Positions 53,930 through 63,336 of a DNA stretch of 64,000 nt are shown here, piece after piece; positions within the stretch are counted from its first letter, which is position 1; each line of letters begins with the position of its first letter. The position numbers and the translations under genes are program-made. Source of the DNA: Candidatus Defluviilinea proxima (GTDB taxonomy: Bacteria; Chloroflexota; Anaerolineae; Anaerolineales; Villigracilaceae); contig JADKIW010000001.1 in NCBI GenBank assembly GCA_016721115.1, positions 1,937,501-2,001,500 on the forward strand, given 5' to 3'. Below the pieces are notes generated by a model. It was not told the origin of the DNA. It worked only from the letters and a program-made list of their open reading frames with translations, and searched no databases.

Positions 53930-53982
53930 TTAGTGAAATTTTTCACTAATTAATTATAAGATAGTTCTTTGGCTAAAGTCAA
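53930..53982 (-). promoter_or_regulatory. Promoter with overlapping Rex-like operator upstream of hyfA
   Basis: Read leftward, TTGACT (53977-53982) is followed after 18 bp by TATAAT (53953-53958). Only 3 bp further lies the perfect palindrome TTAGTGAAA-TT-TTTCACTAA (53930-53949). Its core GTGAA-N4-TTCAC agrees with the binding site of Rex, the repressor that senses NADH/NAD+. The position over the expected start point would block transcription. A leader of about 150 bp separates it from hyfA. Another palindrome-binding regulator is possible. Confidence 0.7.
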
Positions 53983-54080
53983 CAGACGAATATCATTGTT
54001 TTGTGTACATTTGTAATAGAAGATGAAGAGGATGACAAAATCTCCCCACATGTATGTTCGCGCAAATGGATATATAACAT

Positions 54081-54115
54081 TGCAGGGACAATGGGCAATC
54101 ATCATTGTCCCTGCA
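54081..54115 (-). terminator. Hairpin downstream of the efflux operon
   Basis: A perfect 13-bp stem (54081-54093 with 54103-54115) with a 9-base loop, 31 bp after the stop of the leftward adaptor gene. It has no long T-run. Bases 53993-54080 hold no gene that I can support. Confidence 0.5.
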
Positions 54116-54146
54116 TGAATCGGTTTGTTTTCTTTCTTCTAAAGCA

Positions 54147-55316
54147 TCACCCTTCGTCGATTGTTACAGTGGCTGTCATGTTCCATAAAAACCTTGGATC
54201 AGACTCGTTGAGCGTGATCGTAACCTTGTAAGTCATGTCACCCAGATATTCAGTTCCGACAGGATCGATCTCCGTCACTGTGCCGAGAAAATCTTCATTG
54301 GGAAAAGCATCCAATTTGACCAAAACTGTGTCTCCGATGGTGATATCAGCCATGTAAATTTCGGCGAGATCTTTGGTCTCAACTGTCCAGTGAGATGTAT
54401 CGGCAAGGAATGCGACTGGCAGGGTCGGTGTGACGGCTTCGCCGACATTCAGGTCGAGACTGAATAATACACCGTTGATGGGTGCACGCAGTTCGTAGAG
54501 TTCGATGGCTGCTTCTGCGGCGGTGACATGTGCCTTTGCAGCTTCGAGGCGAGACTCTGCAACGGCGAGTATTTCAGGGTCGAGGTTGGACTCGTCCAGT
54601 TTGGATTGCATCTCACGAGCGGCTTCGAGCTCCCCAATAGCTTTCAGCAGGGAAGTAAGTTCTTCATCGAGAGGTTGATCATTTTCAGAGACGGATGTCA
54701 ACAGATCGGCGTAGGCTTTGGTCAGCGATTCCTTTTCTTTGTTGAAATCTTCTTGGGCATCAATGCGTTCACGATTGGTCTCTTCTTTATCCATCAGTGT
54801 ATCGAGTTTGTCTCGGGCTTTGGTGTAGTCTTCCTCAGCGTTGACGTAATCATCGAGGGTTAACTCAAGGTCACTGGCTTCATCCGTGTTACCAATATTC
54901 CAGCCGTTGGCTTCATTTTCGTAGGAATCCTGTGCATCGAGCAAAGCTTGCTCCGTTTGAGCGGACGTGAGCAGGGCGTTGCGATGAAGTGCATCGAGAG
55001 ATTGTTGTGCAAGGGTTTGTTCTAATTGGGCGGCAGCAAGCTCTGCCTGAACCGATTCGATGCCGACCAAGCGGGCAATGACATCTCCCTTGGTGACTTT
55101 ATCACCAGGTTGGACGAGAATCTCCGCCACAATGCCGCCTTGTGCAAAGGCAAGTTCGACAGATGGTGAGGGGATCAATGTCCCTTCGGCGGTGATCGTA
55201 TTGGGATTGGTTTCCTCGTTTGCTGGTTCTGCTTTTACGATGGGCGTATTTGCGCCACCGCAAGCGGTTAGGAAGATCGAGATAAGAATGATGGTGGAGA
55301 GAAGTGCTTTTTTCAT
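54147..55316 (-). CDS. Periplasmic adaptor (HlyD/MacA-like) lipoprotein
   Basis: The ATG at 55314-55316 (MKKALLSTIILISIFLTACGG) starts a lipoprotein signal with lipobox LTAC; the longer frame is rejected. The 389-aa protein has a biotinyl-lipoyl-like hairpin (GIVAEILVQPGDKVTKGDVIARL), a long coiled coil with many Gln/Glu/Ala repeats (about 100-290), and a second hairpin ELRAPINGVLFSLDLNVGEAV. It should link the ABC transporter to the outside. A repeat-like stretch, 55321-55413, separates it from the permease gene. Confidence 0.82.
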   Translation of the reverse strand: MKKALLSTIILISIFLTACGGANTPIVKAEPANEETNPNTITAEGTLIPSPSVELAFAQGGIVAEILVQPGDKVTKGDVIARLVGIESVQAELAAAQLEQTLAQQSLDALHRNALLTSAQTEQALLDAQDSYENEANGWNIGNTDEASDLELTLDDYVNAEEDYTKARDKLDTLMDKEETNRERIDAQEDFNKEKESLTKAYADLLTSVSENDQPLDEELTSLLKAIGELEAAREMQSKLDESNLDPEILAVAESRLEAAKAHVTAAEAAIELYELRAPINGVLFSLDLNVGEAVTPTLPVAFLADTSHWTVETKDLAEIYMADITIGDTVLVKLDAFPNEDFLGTVTEIDPVGTEYLGDMTYKVTITLNESDPRFLWNMTATVTIDEG

Positions 55317-55413
55317 GGTGAACTCCTTGTTGTGATTTTCAGTTAATGTAGGGGCGACCCACCCAGCGAGAGTAAAGTACATCAAAGGTATTGAAGGGTC
55401 GCCCTTACTGGAT

Positions 55414-57801
55414 TTATTCATATGCCAGTACCTGCGTCACAGTGAGACGCACGGCACGCAGGGCAGGAAAGAGACTTGCAAATATCGAGATGACGATGAC
55501 GAGAACTGCCCAGATGAGGATCCCGCCAATTGAGAACGAGGCAGGTACGGGGTAGTCCATGAACGAGAGTCCGATCTCACGAGCGAGGAAAGTGCTAATA
55601 GGCAGGGAAAAGACAATCGCCAGAACCCAGCTCATCATCCCGATCAAAAGACCTTCGATGATAACGATGCGAAATACTGCCTGGCTTGGTGCACCGAAGG
55701 CACGCATCACGCCGATCTCACGGGTGCGCTCGATGACGTTGAGACTCATCGTGCCCATCAAGCCCAGCCCGCCAACCGTGGCAAGCACAACGGTCATGAC
55801 CATGAGTAGGGCAACGATGATCGCAAAGGCACCGTCAATTTCTTCACGTTCTTCGGCGATGAGGAAGTTCGAGAGCACACGGATGCCCGCACGATCGAAC
55901 TCCTTTTCAACGGCGCTTGTGACCTGACGTTGTGTTTCGAGATCACGTGCATCGAGCGTGAAGACGATGGCATTGGCACGGTTGGGTTCACGCACATGAC
56001 GTGCATAGGCGTCGTAATCCATCACGGTGAAATACCCGATGGTGCTGTTGCCCATCATTTGCATCACGCCCGCCACACGATACGTTTCTTCACGTCCTTC
56101 GATCTTGATCGTGATGAGACTGCCAATGTGAATGTTCGGTTCGTTGGCGATCAAACCAGGGCTGACAAGAATTGAATCAGCACCGCTTGTTATGCCTTGA
56201 CCTTCAACAATCGGCGGATCGAGCAAGTCGGTGTTGGCGGGAGGCGCCATGAGATAGAGGTTGTCACTTTCGGATCCATCGGGACGCACGTAACGACCGA
56301 TGGTGAAACCCCACGCTTCGGCTCTTCCCACGCCTTCAACTGATTCAGCGATATTGATCATCTTCTCCGCTGGGACATGGTCATCCACTGCCAGCCAGGC
56401 ATCGTAGTTCCAGAAACCAAGCATCTGGTCGAGAGAGTCGTTGAGTGAGGCTTGCAGGTTGACAATGCCCATAAAGATCGCACCTGCGAACGTCAATGTG
56501 ACGAGTGAGAGGATGAGGCGTCCACGTTTGCGAAATGGATTACGGAGAGCCAGCAACAGGTCACGTGTGAAGCGGGGGAAGCGGTTGAGGATGGCATCCA
56601 TGAAGCCTGCTCCACGCCAGACTTGGTTGATCCCGTATTCGCTGAGAACTTTTGCAGGTGAAACTTTTGTCCCGCTCAAAATGGAAGGTGCGGCGGCGAT
56701 CAACGGGACGATCAATCCAACAGCGAATTGGGTCAGCAATGCAGGGAGCGTGTACTGCACTTTGGGTGCATCGAAGTTGACCAACTCGGCTACGAATTTG
56801 GCGAGAGCGTTTGCGCCGATATTGCTGAACGGGATGGCAAGCAGACAGGCGGCAAGCCCGAGGAGAATTACCGTGCCGAAATACAAACCGATGATCTGCA
56901 TGGAACGTGCGCCGATGGCTTTCATGATGCCGATCTGTTTTTCCTGCTGGGCGATCAATGCCGAGATGACGTTGACCACGAGCAAGCCGCTCAGAAACAT
57001 GGATAACCCAGCAATAAGACCGAGCAAGATCAACATGGTCTCGATGATGAAGTTCAACGGGTGGACTCCCTGATCGGGCATGGTCTTCTGATACACGGGT
57101 AAGCCTTCACTTTTGATTCGATCGGAGGCTTTTTCTGCCAACGCACGGACCTCTGTTGGGCTTGTGGCGCTCGCATCAAGATAGAGCTCGTTATAGCCTT
57201 CGGGCTGTCCCATCCAGCGGATCGTGTCCATGTTGACGTAGCCATACACCCAACCTTCGATGACAGGTGGAATGCGATACAGATCGTGCACGATGCCTGT
57301 CACACGCAATGTATATTTTTTGCCTTCGGGTGTCTTGACCAGAATTTCATCGCCAGGCTCGAGTCCGAGATAGATCATGGTGGCACGTTCGAGCAGGACT
57401 TCGCCTTTTTCGGGCGGGTAGTTTCCACTTTGTTCGTAGACTTTCAGCAGGCGTTGGTCTTCGTAATCGGCGAGGGCATACAACGTCAGGTCACGCCATG
57501 TTTCGCCTTTGCCGTCGAGTGAGATGCGGAGGGGCAGAGCACGACGACCTTCGGCTTCATCCACACCCTTCATGTGTCGCATGGATGTGACGAAGTCATC
57601 GTCGAGCATTGGCTCGGTCTTGAGGATGATGTCTGCGGGGCGCATGTCAGCGTATTGTGCGGCGAGGGAGGTGGTGAGCGCCTGCTGGGTGGAGACGATC
57701 ATGCCAAGCGCAAAGACGCCGACAGCGATGGAGAGAATCACCAACGTTGTACGTGAGCGGTTGTTCCACAGGTCACGGTAAACTTTTTTCCAGCGGGTCA
57801 T
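55414..57801 (-). CDS. ABC transporter permease with two FtsX-like units
   Basis: The 795-aa protein has an N-terminal transmembrane helix (TTLVILSIAVGVFALGMI), a large extracytoplasmic domain and three helices near 255-390, then a repeat of this plan (helix at about 435-455, soluble domain, and three helices near 680-790). The MacB_PCD + FtsX order twice over is typical of exporters of peptides, lipoproteins or antibiotics (YtrF/MacB-like). It overlaps the ATPase gene by 4 bp. Confidence 0.82.
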   Translation of the reverse strand: MTRWKKVYRDLWNNRSRTTLVILSIAVGVFALGMIVSTQQALTTSLAAQYADMRPADIILKTEPMLDDDFVTSMRHMKGVDEAEGRRALPLRISLDGKGETWRDLTLYALADYEDQRLLKVYEQSGNYPPEKGEVLLERATMIYLGLEPGDEILVKTPEGKKYTLRVTGIVHDLYRIPPVIEGWVYGYVNMDTIRWMGQPEGYNELYLDASATSPTEVRALAEKASDRIKSEGLPVYQKTMPDQGVHPLNFIIETMLILLGLIAGLSMFLSGLLVVNVISALIAQQEKQIGIMKAIGARSMQIIGLYFGTVILLGLAACLLAIPFSNIGANALAKFVAELVNFDAPKVQYTLPALLTQFAVGLIVPLIAAAPSILSGTKVSPAKVLSEYGINQVWRGAGFMDAILNRFPRFTRDLLLALRNPFRKRGRLILSLVTLTFAGAIFMGIVNLQASLNDSLDQMLGFWNYDAWLAVDDHVPAEKMINIAESVEGVGRAEAWGFTIGRYVRPDGSESDNLYLMAPPANTDLLDPPIVEGQGITSGADSILVSPGLIANEPNIHIGSLITIKIEGREETYRVAGVMQMMGNSTIGYFTVMDYDAYARHVREPNRANAIVFTLDARDLETQRQVTSAVEKEFDRAGIRVLSNFLIAEEREEIDGAFAIIVALLMVMTVVLATVGGLGLMGTMSLNVIERTREIGVMRAFGAPSQAVFRIVIIEGLLIGMMSWVLAIVFSLPISTFLAREIGLSFMDYPVPASFSIGGILIWAVLVIVISIFASLFPALRAVRLTVTQVLAYE

Positions 57802-58511
57802 GATGAAACCTTTCCGTTCACATCGTTCACGATCGCACCATCTGCAATGTGGAGTTGACGCCCTGCACGGCGGGCAAGGTCAGGATCGTGGGTGACCATC
57901 AGGATGGTCTTGCCGAGGCTGGTGAGTCGTTCGAAGAGGGAGAAGACAGCAGCGGCGGTTTTCGAATCGAGGTTGCCTGTCGGTTCGTCGGCGGCGAGGA
58001 TGGGAGGGTCAGTGGCGAGGGCACGGGCAATGGCGACACGTTGTTGTTGTCCACCTGAGAGTTTGGCGGGCAGTTTGTTGGCGTGTTCTTCGATCTCCAT
58101 CAAGCGGAGGAGTTCCAGTGCCCGATTGCGGCGTTCGGTGAAGATGGGTGTGGCACAGAAGTCCATGGGTAGCATCACGTTTTCGAGTGCAGTCAAGGTG
58201 GGAAGTAATTGGAAGAATTGAAAGACCACGCCGATGGTGCGTCCACGCCAGATGGCTAGTTTGTTCTCGCCAAGCCTTTCGACCTTCTCACCACCGACAA
58301 GGATCTCGCCATCAGTTGGACGGTCGAGTCCAGTAATCATGTTAATGAGTGTTGTCTTGCCACTGCCCGATTTGCCAACGATCGCCACAAATTCACCTGC
58401 GTTGATATGCAGGTCAACGCCTTTGAGCGCCATGAAGAGACCAGCGTCAGTTTGATAAGATTTGGTGACGGCGTTCAGGTCAATGAGAGGGGATGATGTT
58501 GTAAGTGCCAT
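57798..58511 (-). CDS. ABC transporter ATP-binding protein (LolD/MacB type)
   Basis: The 237-aa protein has Walker A VGKSGSGKTTLINMI, Q-loop VFQFFQLLPTLTALENVMLPM, signature KLSGGQQQRVAIARAL, Walker B PPILAADEPTGNLDS and the H-loop MVTHDPDLA. It drives the permease encoded directly downstream. The LolD/MacB class is indicated by the QFFQLLPTLTALENV pattern. Confidence 0.92.
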   Translation of the reverse strand: MALTTSSPLIDLNAVTKSYQTDAGLFMALKGVDLHINAGEFVAIVGKSGSGKTTLINMITGLDRPTDGEILVGGEKVERLGENKLAIWRGRTIGVVFQFFQLLPTLTALENVMLPMDFCATPIFTERRNRALELLRLMEIEEHANKLPAKLSGGQQQRVAIARALATDPPILAADEPTGNLDSKTAAAVFSLFERLTSLGKTILMVTHDPDLARRAGRQLHIADGAIVNDVNGKVSS

Positions 58512-58532
58512 GAGTCTCCTTGTGAGAAGTTT

Positions 58533-58585
58533 TTTGGATTCAAGTAGCTTGCTACTTGCGCAACAGCAAGCTGTTGCATTCCAAA
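58533..58585. repeat. Double-hairpin repeat, second full copy
   Basis: TTTGGATTC (from 58533) and ATTCCAAA (to 58585) enclose CAAGTAGC/GCTACTTG (58541-58558) and GCAACAG/CTGTTGC (58560-58577). It has the same plan as 42027-42082. It lies just upstream of the ABC ATPase gene and may lie in its leader. Confidence 0.65.
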
Positions 58586-58591
58586 CAAAAA

Positions 58592-58633
58592 CTCCTCGGG
58601 TGTATCTTTTTGTCTAAGATACTCTCCGAGGAG
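58592..58633 (-). terminator. Terminator of the lipoprotein gene
   Basis: CTCCTCGG (58592-58599) pairs with CCGAGGAG (58626-58633), with an inner GTATCT/AGATAC stem, and leftward reading gives a TTTTTG tail. It ends the leftward transcript from 59294. Confidence 0.65.
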
Positions 58634-58676
58634 AAGTTTGTCGGCGCTCAAAAGGAGTAGAAAAGAGGTATTTTTG

Positions 58677-59294
58677 TTAATCTCCAAATACAAGCTTACA
58701 GTAATCTTTATATCCGTCCCATTTTATAAGGTTAGCGTCATAAATTTGGCTTTCGTCAATTGCGTCAACTGCTGTTAATCTTAGTAACAGGACATACTGT
58801 GTTTTAGTGATGCCTTTGGATGGCGTGTCAGGATTGTCTATGTGAGCAAAGATACCGTCATCCATAAACCAAAGGTGACTGCCAAGACACTCATTGACGC
58901 CATCAACCAGAACATAAGTTGGGTTGCCTAAAACGGATAGTAAATCATCAACACTGATCATTTCGTTCAGAGAAATGTACACCTCTTGAACAACCTCCTT
59001 GTTGATACTAAAACTACCTTTGTTTAGCAAATCGTCGTTGTTTGCAGAAAAATCTATCCAATTCTCCTCGATACTAATTCTTTCTTCTCCGTATTTTTCT
59101 ATCAGTATTTCTTTTGCACTTTCTGAGCTCGTTAGACCAGGTTGAATGCCTTCCCAGCAAAGTGGAATACAGTTATCTGAACGCAGATTTTCCTGCAACT
59201 TTAGTGCGCTTTCTGACGATCTCTGACAGGCAGAAATTATCAGAAGTATTCCGACTATCGATAAGATTTTATTGAATGGTTTTACTCTATCCAT
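58677..59294 (-). CDS. Hypothetical lipoprotein
   Basis: The 205-aa product starts with a signal peptide and a lipobox-like LIISAC (Cys about residue 23). I do not recognise the rest (CIPLCWEGIQPGLTSSESAKEIL...LLSVLGNPTYVLVDGVNECLG). The GLTSSESAKEIL...LSVLGNPT pattern suggests a small repeat-type folding unit, as in BLIP/SmpA-like proteins, but this is weak. The gene overlaps the regulator gene by 13 bp. Confidence 0.65.
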   Translation of the reverse strand: MDRVKPFNKILSIVGILLIISACQRSSESALKLQENLRSDNCIPLCWEGIQPGLTSSESAKEILIEKYGEERISIEENWIDFSANNDDLLNKGSFSINKEVVQEVYISLNEMISVDDLLSVLGNPTYVLVDGVNECLGSHLWFMDDGIFAHIDNPDTPSKGITKTQYVLLLRLTAVDAIDESQIYDANLIKWDGYKDYCKLVFGD

Positions 59295-61975
59295 TCTAAT
59301 TTCTTTGCCAGCATGACCGCCTGAGTGCGGTTGGCGACTCCCATCTTGGACAAAATATTCCCCACATGTTTTTTGACCGTGTTCAATGTGAGTACACGTT
59401 CTTCGGCGATCTCCTGGTTGCTTTTGCCAGCCGCAAGGAGTTGGAGAATGTCGAGTTCACGACGGGTGAGCGGCGAGAGGGGATGGAGTTCAGGTGTTTG
59501 ATCGGTAGTTGGCAATTGGTAATTGGCAGCTTCCTTGCGAAGAAGATTGGTGATCTCGTCAACGTATATGTGCGGGGCGTGGAGTTTGTTATGGTACTGT
59601 TCGAGTATGTGCAAGAGTTGCTTACTCTCATCGGCAAAGACGCGGACGTATCCGCTTTGGGCACCGAGGGTCAACGCGTGAGATAAACTTTCAATTGTGT
59701 TCGCATGATCTGATGTGGCATGATACATATACGCTTTCAAAATGGATGCCTCGATAACGGGCGTCACTCGTTCACGACGTTCAGCTTCCGCTATCAGTGT
59801 GGATAAAGTTTCGAGAATCGCTGAGGCAGGTTCGGAGTCAGTTTGAAGCGTTGCTATTTTGGCACGCAAAAGCACCAGTTGTGTACATTCCCAAAGATAG
59901 GAATATATCCCTCCACTGGTCTTTTCCAGTTCATATGTTTTTATCAATTGCTGTGCTTTGAGCAGATTCCCTTGTAATAGATTCAAACGAGTGAGTTGTA
60001 TCGCCACAAACGCATCATCGAGTATCGAGACACTGCCTTCTGCAACCTGCATGGCACGTTCGAGTTCATCATATGCTTCATCCCAATTTCCTGTTGCTGC
60101 CTTCAAACGAGCGAGCGCTATGCGCCCGTCCATGCTCGAAATGGGTTGCCATACCTGACAATGTGCGATGCCCTGTTCAAGATGACGGGTTGCTTCATCG
60201 AATCGATTCAATTCGCGCAACAATTCACCGTAACTGACAAATGGCATGCCAAGTAGAAATGTATGCCTGCCAAGAGTCTCACTTGCGTATTGAATGACCT
60301 GTTGGAACATGCGCTCTGCCAACCCTAACGCACCTCGCACTTGCCTCGCCTCACCGATCTGCACCATTGCGACAATGGTCACAAGAATATCGTTTTTGGG
60401 CTTGCTGATTGTAACTGTCTCATTGAAGGAATCAAGTGCAAGAGCTGTGTTGCCAAGCATCACATGATGCAAACCGAGATTGAGGTGCAAAAGACTATGA
60501 AGCAAATCATCCTGTTCGGCGAGAAGGACGAATGCCTCGGAGATTTCATCTGCTGCGGCAATCCTGCCCGCGAAGATACCTGTCAGGATTCGGAGGGACT
60601 TCGCTTCGCCTCTAAGCCGAGGGTTGCTCCCTATTTCATCAAGCGGGATCAGCGCCTCAGCCTTTTCTGCACATGCCTGTGCCTCAGCAGAGTTCAACCC
60701 GATGATGCTTGCCCATCCCTTCGCCAACCACAAGCGCGGACGACTCTCCATCAGTGCAGGCGGTAATGTGGACAGCCATTCAAGCAACGCTGAATGTTCG
60801 CCACGCTGTACCATATCAAGGTAATGAGCTTCGAGCAAACTGGCGGCACGTTCAAAGTCTTCGGCATGTGTGGCGTAGTGGATGGCTTCATCGAGCAGAT
60901 TGTTCTCTTCGAACCACAAGCTGGCTTCGTGATACTGTTGGCTTGCCTGTTCGGGCGGAAGCTGGCGACGCAGGAACTCGGTGAAGAGTGCATGATAGCG
61001 GAACCATGTGCCTGATGTATCGAGAGGAACAAGGAAGAGGTTGGCACGTTCGATGTGACCAAGAATGTCAGTGGGGGAATCGGTTCTTACATACTGTGTA
61101 CTGCGTAATACGTAATCCATGACTGATGCACTGAACCGATCGAACAATGCAGAGACTTTGAGAAACTCCTGCACTTCAGCCGACTCGCGTCGGAGAACTT
61201 CTTCGGCGAGATAATCAAAGATGTGAGTTTGTCCCGCAGGGATGTTCCAATCAAAAGGCTGACGGGCAAGGGCAAGACCTGCGAGTTGCAGTCCCACCGC
61301 CCAACCTTCCGTGGATTGATTCAACCGTTCGACCTGTTCTGGTGTGAGAGATGTTCCCATCTGCTCGAGAAACGCACGGACCTCATCTGCATTGAAACGC
61401 AAGTCAACTGAGTTGATCTCCACCACCTGATCGAGCGCACGCGGACGTGTAAGCGAAAGCTCAGGCATCGTGCGTGATGTCACAGCGATATGCATTTGTG
61501 GGGGGCAATGCTCCAGAATGGATTGGATGATCGTGTTAACTTCGGCCTCGTTTACAGTGTGATAGTCATCGAGGATGAGGGCAAAGTCGTTTGGTATCTC
61601 GCTCAAATCATTGACAAGCGAAAACAGAATGGCTTCCTCACTTATCGCTTGTCCGCCACGTAACATGGCAAGTGTCGTTTGCCCGATTTGTGGGGAAAGT
61701 TGTTGCAGTGAGTAAATTACATAGGAAAGAAAGCGTTCGGGTGCGCGGTCAGCTTGTTCGAGTGAGAGCCACGCCACAGGCATGGATGTGTTCCGTGTCC
61801 ATGTGGCGATGATCGTCGTTTTGCCAAACCCTGCAGGTGCAACGATCAACGTCAACGCACGCTTCATCCCCTCGTTGATGCGCTCGATGAGACGAGGCCG
61901 CTCGACACGGTTGGTCCGTGGGGCTGGGATGGATGTCTTGGTGCGAAGAAGCGGGAGCATGGTGGGATTATACAT
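59282..61975 (-). CDS. MalT-type LuxR family transcriptional activator
   Basis: The 897-aa STAND-class regulator has Walker A VAPAGFGKTTIIATWT (about 43-58) and Walker B ALILDDYHTV (about 135-144). A long array of helical (TPR-like) repeats between about 330 and 800 follows, and a C-terminal helix-turn-helix, LTRRELDILQLLAAGKSNQE and TVKKHVGNILSKMGVANRTQ. The family binds an unknown ligand in the repeats and activates transcription with ATP. Its targets are not obvious; the leftward lipoprotein gene overlaps it. Confidence 0.9.
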   Translation of the reverse strand: MYNPTMLPLLRTKTSIPAPRTNRVERPRLIERINEGMKRALTLIVAPAGFGKTTIIATWTRNTSMPVAWLSLEQADRAPERFLSYVIYSLQQLSPQIGQTTLAMLRGGQAISEEAILFSLVNDLSEIPNDFALILDDYHTVNEAEVNTIIQSILEHCPPQMHIAVTSRTMPELSLTRPRALDQVVEINSVDLRFNADEVRAFLEQMGTSLTPEQVERLNQSTEGWAVGLQLAGLALARQPFDWNIPAGQTHIFDYLAEEVLRRESAEVQEFLKVSALFDRFSASVMDYVLRSTQYVRTDSPTDILGHIERANLFLVPLDTSGTWFRYHALFTEFLRRQLPPEQASQQYHEASLWFEENNLLDEAIHYATHAEDFERAASLLEAHYLDMVQRGEHSALLEWLSTLPPALMESRPRLWLAKGWASIIGLNSAEAQACAEKAEALIPLDEIGSNPRLRGEAKSLRILTGIFAGRIAAADEISEAFVLLAEQDDLLHSLLHLNLGLHHVMLGNTALALDSFNETVTISKPKNDILVTIVAMVQIGEARQVRGALGLAERMFQQVIQYASETLGRHTFLLGMPFVSYGELLRELNRFDEATRHLEQGIAHCQVWQPISSMDGRIALARLKAATGNWDEAYDELERAMQVAEGSVSILDDAFVAIQLTRLNLLQGNLLKAQQLIKTYELEKTSGGIYSYLWECTQLVLLRAKIATLQTDSEPASAILETLSTLIAEAERRERVTPVIEASILKAYMYHATSDHANTIESLSHALTLGAQSGYVRVFADESKQLLHILEQYHNKLHAPHIYVDEITNLLRKEAANYQLPTTDQTPELHPLSPLTRRELDILQLLAAGKSNQEIAEERVLTLNTVKKHVGNILSKMGVANRTQAVMLAKKLEWIE

Positions 61976-62030
61976 CGCTCGTTACCTTTGTCTGGGTTGG
62001 TGTACCCTATGAACTGGTAAAATTCCATCC

Positions 62031-62816
62031 ATGCCGAAGAAGAAAACTCTGTATTACCAAACAGAAAACCTGACCATCCTCAACGATGACATTCTGAAGA
62101 CAACCACCATTGAGCATGGGTCTGTAGATTTAGTCGTTACGTCCCCGCCGTATAACGTGGACATCCAATACAACTCGCACAAGGACGATGTGTCGTATGC
62201 GGAGTATTTGGAGTTCTCCGAAAAGTGGATGACGCAATGTTATAACTTCTTGAAAGATGATGGGCGTTTTTGTTTGAATGTCCCACTTGATAAGAATAAG
62301 GGCGGGCAACAAAGCGTGGGCGCGGACTTTACTACGCTGGCCAAGAAAATCGGCTTCAAGTATCACTCCACAGTGATTTGGAACGAAGGCAATATCTCTC
62401 GTCGTACGGCCTGGGGTTCATGGATGAGCGCCTCGGCTCCGTTCGTGATTGCGCCAGTTGAGTTGATTATCATCTTCTGCAAAAACACATGGAAGAAAAC
62501 CAGCGGAAGTAAACAATCCGACGTCACTCGCGATGAATTCATGGCGTGGACGAACGGCCTGTGGACGTTCAACGGCGAAAGTAAAAAGAGGATCGGTCAC
62601 CCGGCGCCATTTCCGCTTGAGTTGCCAAGGCGTTGCATCAAATTGTTTAGTTATGTCGGAGATACAGTGCTCGATCCGTTCATGGGGAGCGGTACAACGC
62701 TTGTTGCCGCAGGAGCGCTTGGGCGTAAGGGGATCGGCGTGGATGTAGATAAAGGCTATTGCAAGCTGGCGCAGGCTCGTATTGAGAAAGAAGCGGGGCT
62801 CGTCCAATCAGAATAA
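62031..62816 (+). CDS. DNA methyltransferase (beta-class, adenine-N6 or cytosine-N4)
   Basis: The 261-aa protein has the catalytic motif TSPPYNVD (about residues 43-50) before the SAM-binding motif LDPFMGSGTTLVAAGALGRKGIGVDVD (about 215-241). This order defines the beta class. The TSPPY form suggests N4-cytosine or N6-adenine methylation. It is paired with a putative restriction endonuclease 1 bp downstream. Confidence 0.88.
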   Translation: MPKKKTLYYQTENLTILNDDILKTTTIEHGSVDLVVTSPPYNVDIQYNSHKDDVSYAEYLEFSEKWMTQCYNFLKDDGRFCLNVPLDKNKGGQQSVGADFTTLAKKIGFKYHSTVIWNEGNISRRTAWGSWMSASAPFVIAPVELIIIFCKNTWKKTSGSKQSDVTRDEFMAWTNGLWTFNGESKKRIGHPAPFPLELPRRCIKLFSYVGDTVLDPFMGSGTTLVAAGALGRKGIGVDVDKGYCKLAQARIEKEAGLVQSE

Positions 62817-62817
62817 G

Positions 62818-63336
62818 ATGTTCACACGAAACAAACGCAACCAGTACGATAAAAAGGATTCGCTTGAGTTGGGGCAAAACGCGGAGAGTCAGTTTGTGTT
62901 TGTTGCGCGGCGAAATGGTTGGAAAGTTGTCGAAGCATCGAAAGAGGGGAATATCGAGGATCACTATGATTATGAGATCTCAAAAGACGATCAACATCTC
63001 AAAGTCGATGTAAAAAGCAAGAAACGTGTTTCGAGGAAAGAAAACGTTCAAGATGATTTTATTTGGGTTGAATTTAGAACGGTGAGAGATACGAAGGGCT
63101 GGCTGTTTGGAAGTGCCGATCTCATTGCTTTTGAAAATCAAAAAGGATTCAAGATCGTCGAGCGTAAAGCATTGGTGCGTCTCATCAATAAGCTTGTAGA
63201 TGTGGGGGGAGTCAAAGTCAAGTCGCCTGAAGATGCCTTGTATAAAACGTACACGCGTAAGGGACGCCCCGACGAGATGACGTTGATCAAGGCCACAGAC
63301 CTTGATTCCATTCTTTGGGCCGAGTGGCCTTTATAA
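62818..63336 (+). CDS. Putative type II restriction endonuclease
   Basis: ATG 62818 gives 172 aa; the frame from 62782 would extend into the methyltransferase gene. The region EDHYDYEISKDDQHLKVDVKSKKR has Asp and a DVK motif about 15 residues apart, as in PD-(D/E)XK nucleases. Placement right after a methyltransferase gene supports a restriction role. Its target sequence cannot be read from the protein. The 3' end is adjacent to lysA with no gap. Confidence 0.65.
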   Translation: MFTRNKRNQYDKKDSLELGQNAESQFVFVARRNGWKVVEASKEGNIEDHYDYEISKDDQHLKVDVKSKKRVSRKENVQDDFIWVEFRTVRDTKGWLFGSADLIAFENQKGFKIVERKALVRLINKLVDVGGVKVKSPEDALYKTYTRKGRPDEMTLIKATDLDSILWAEWPL

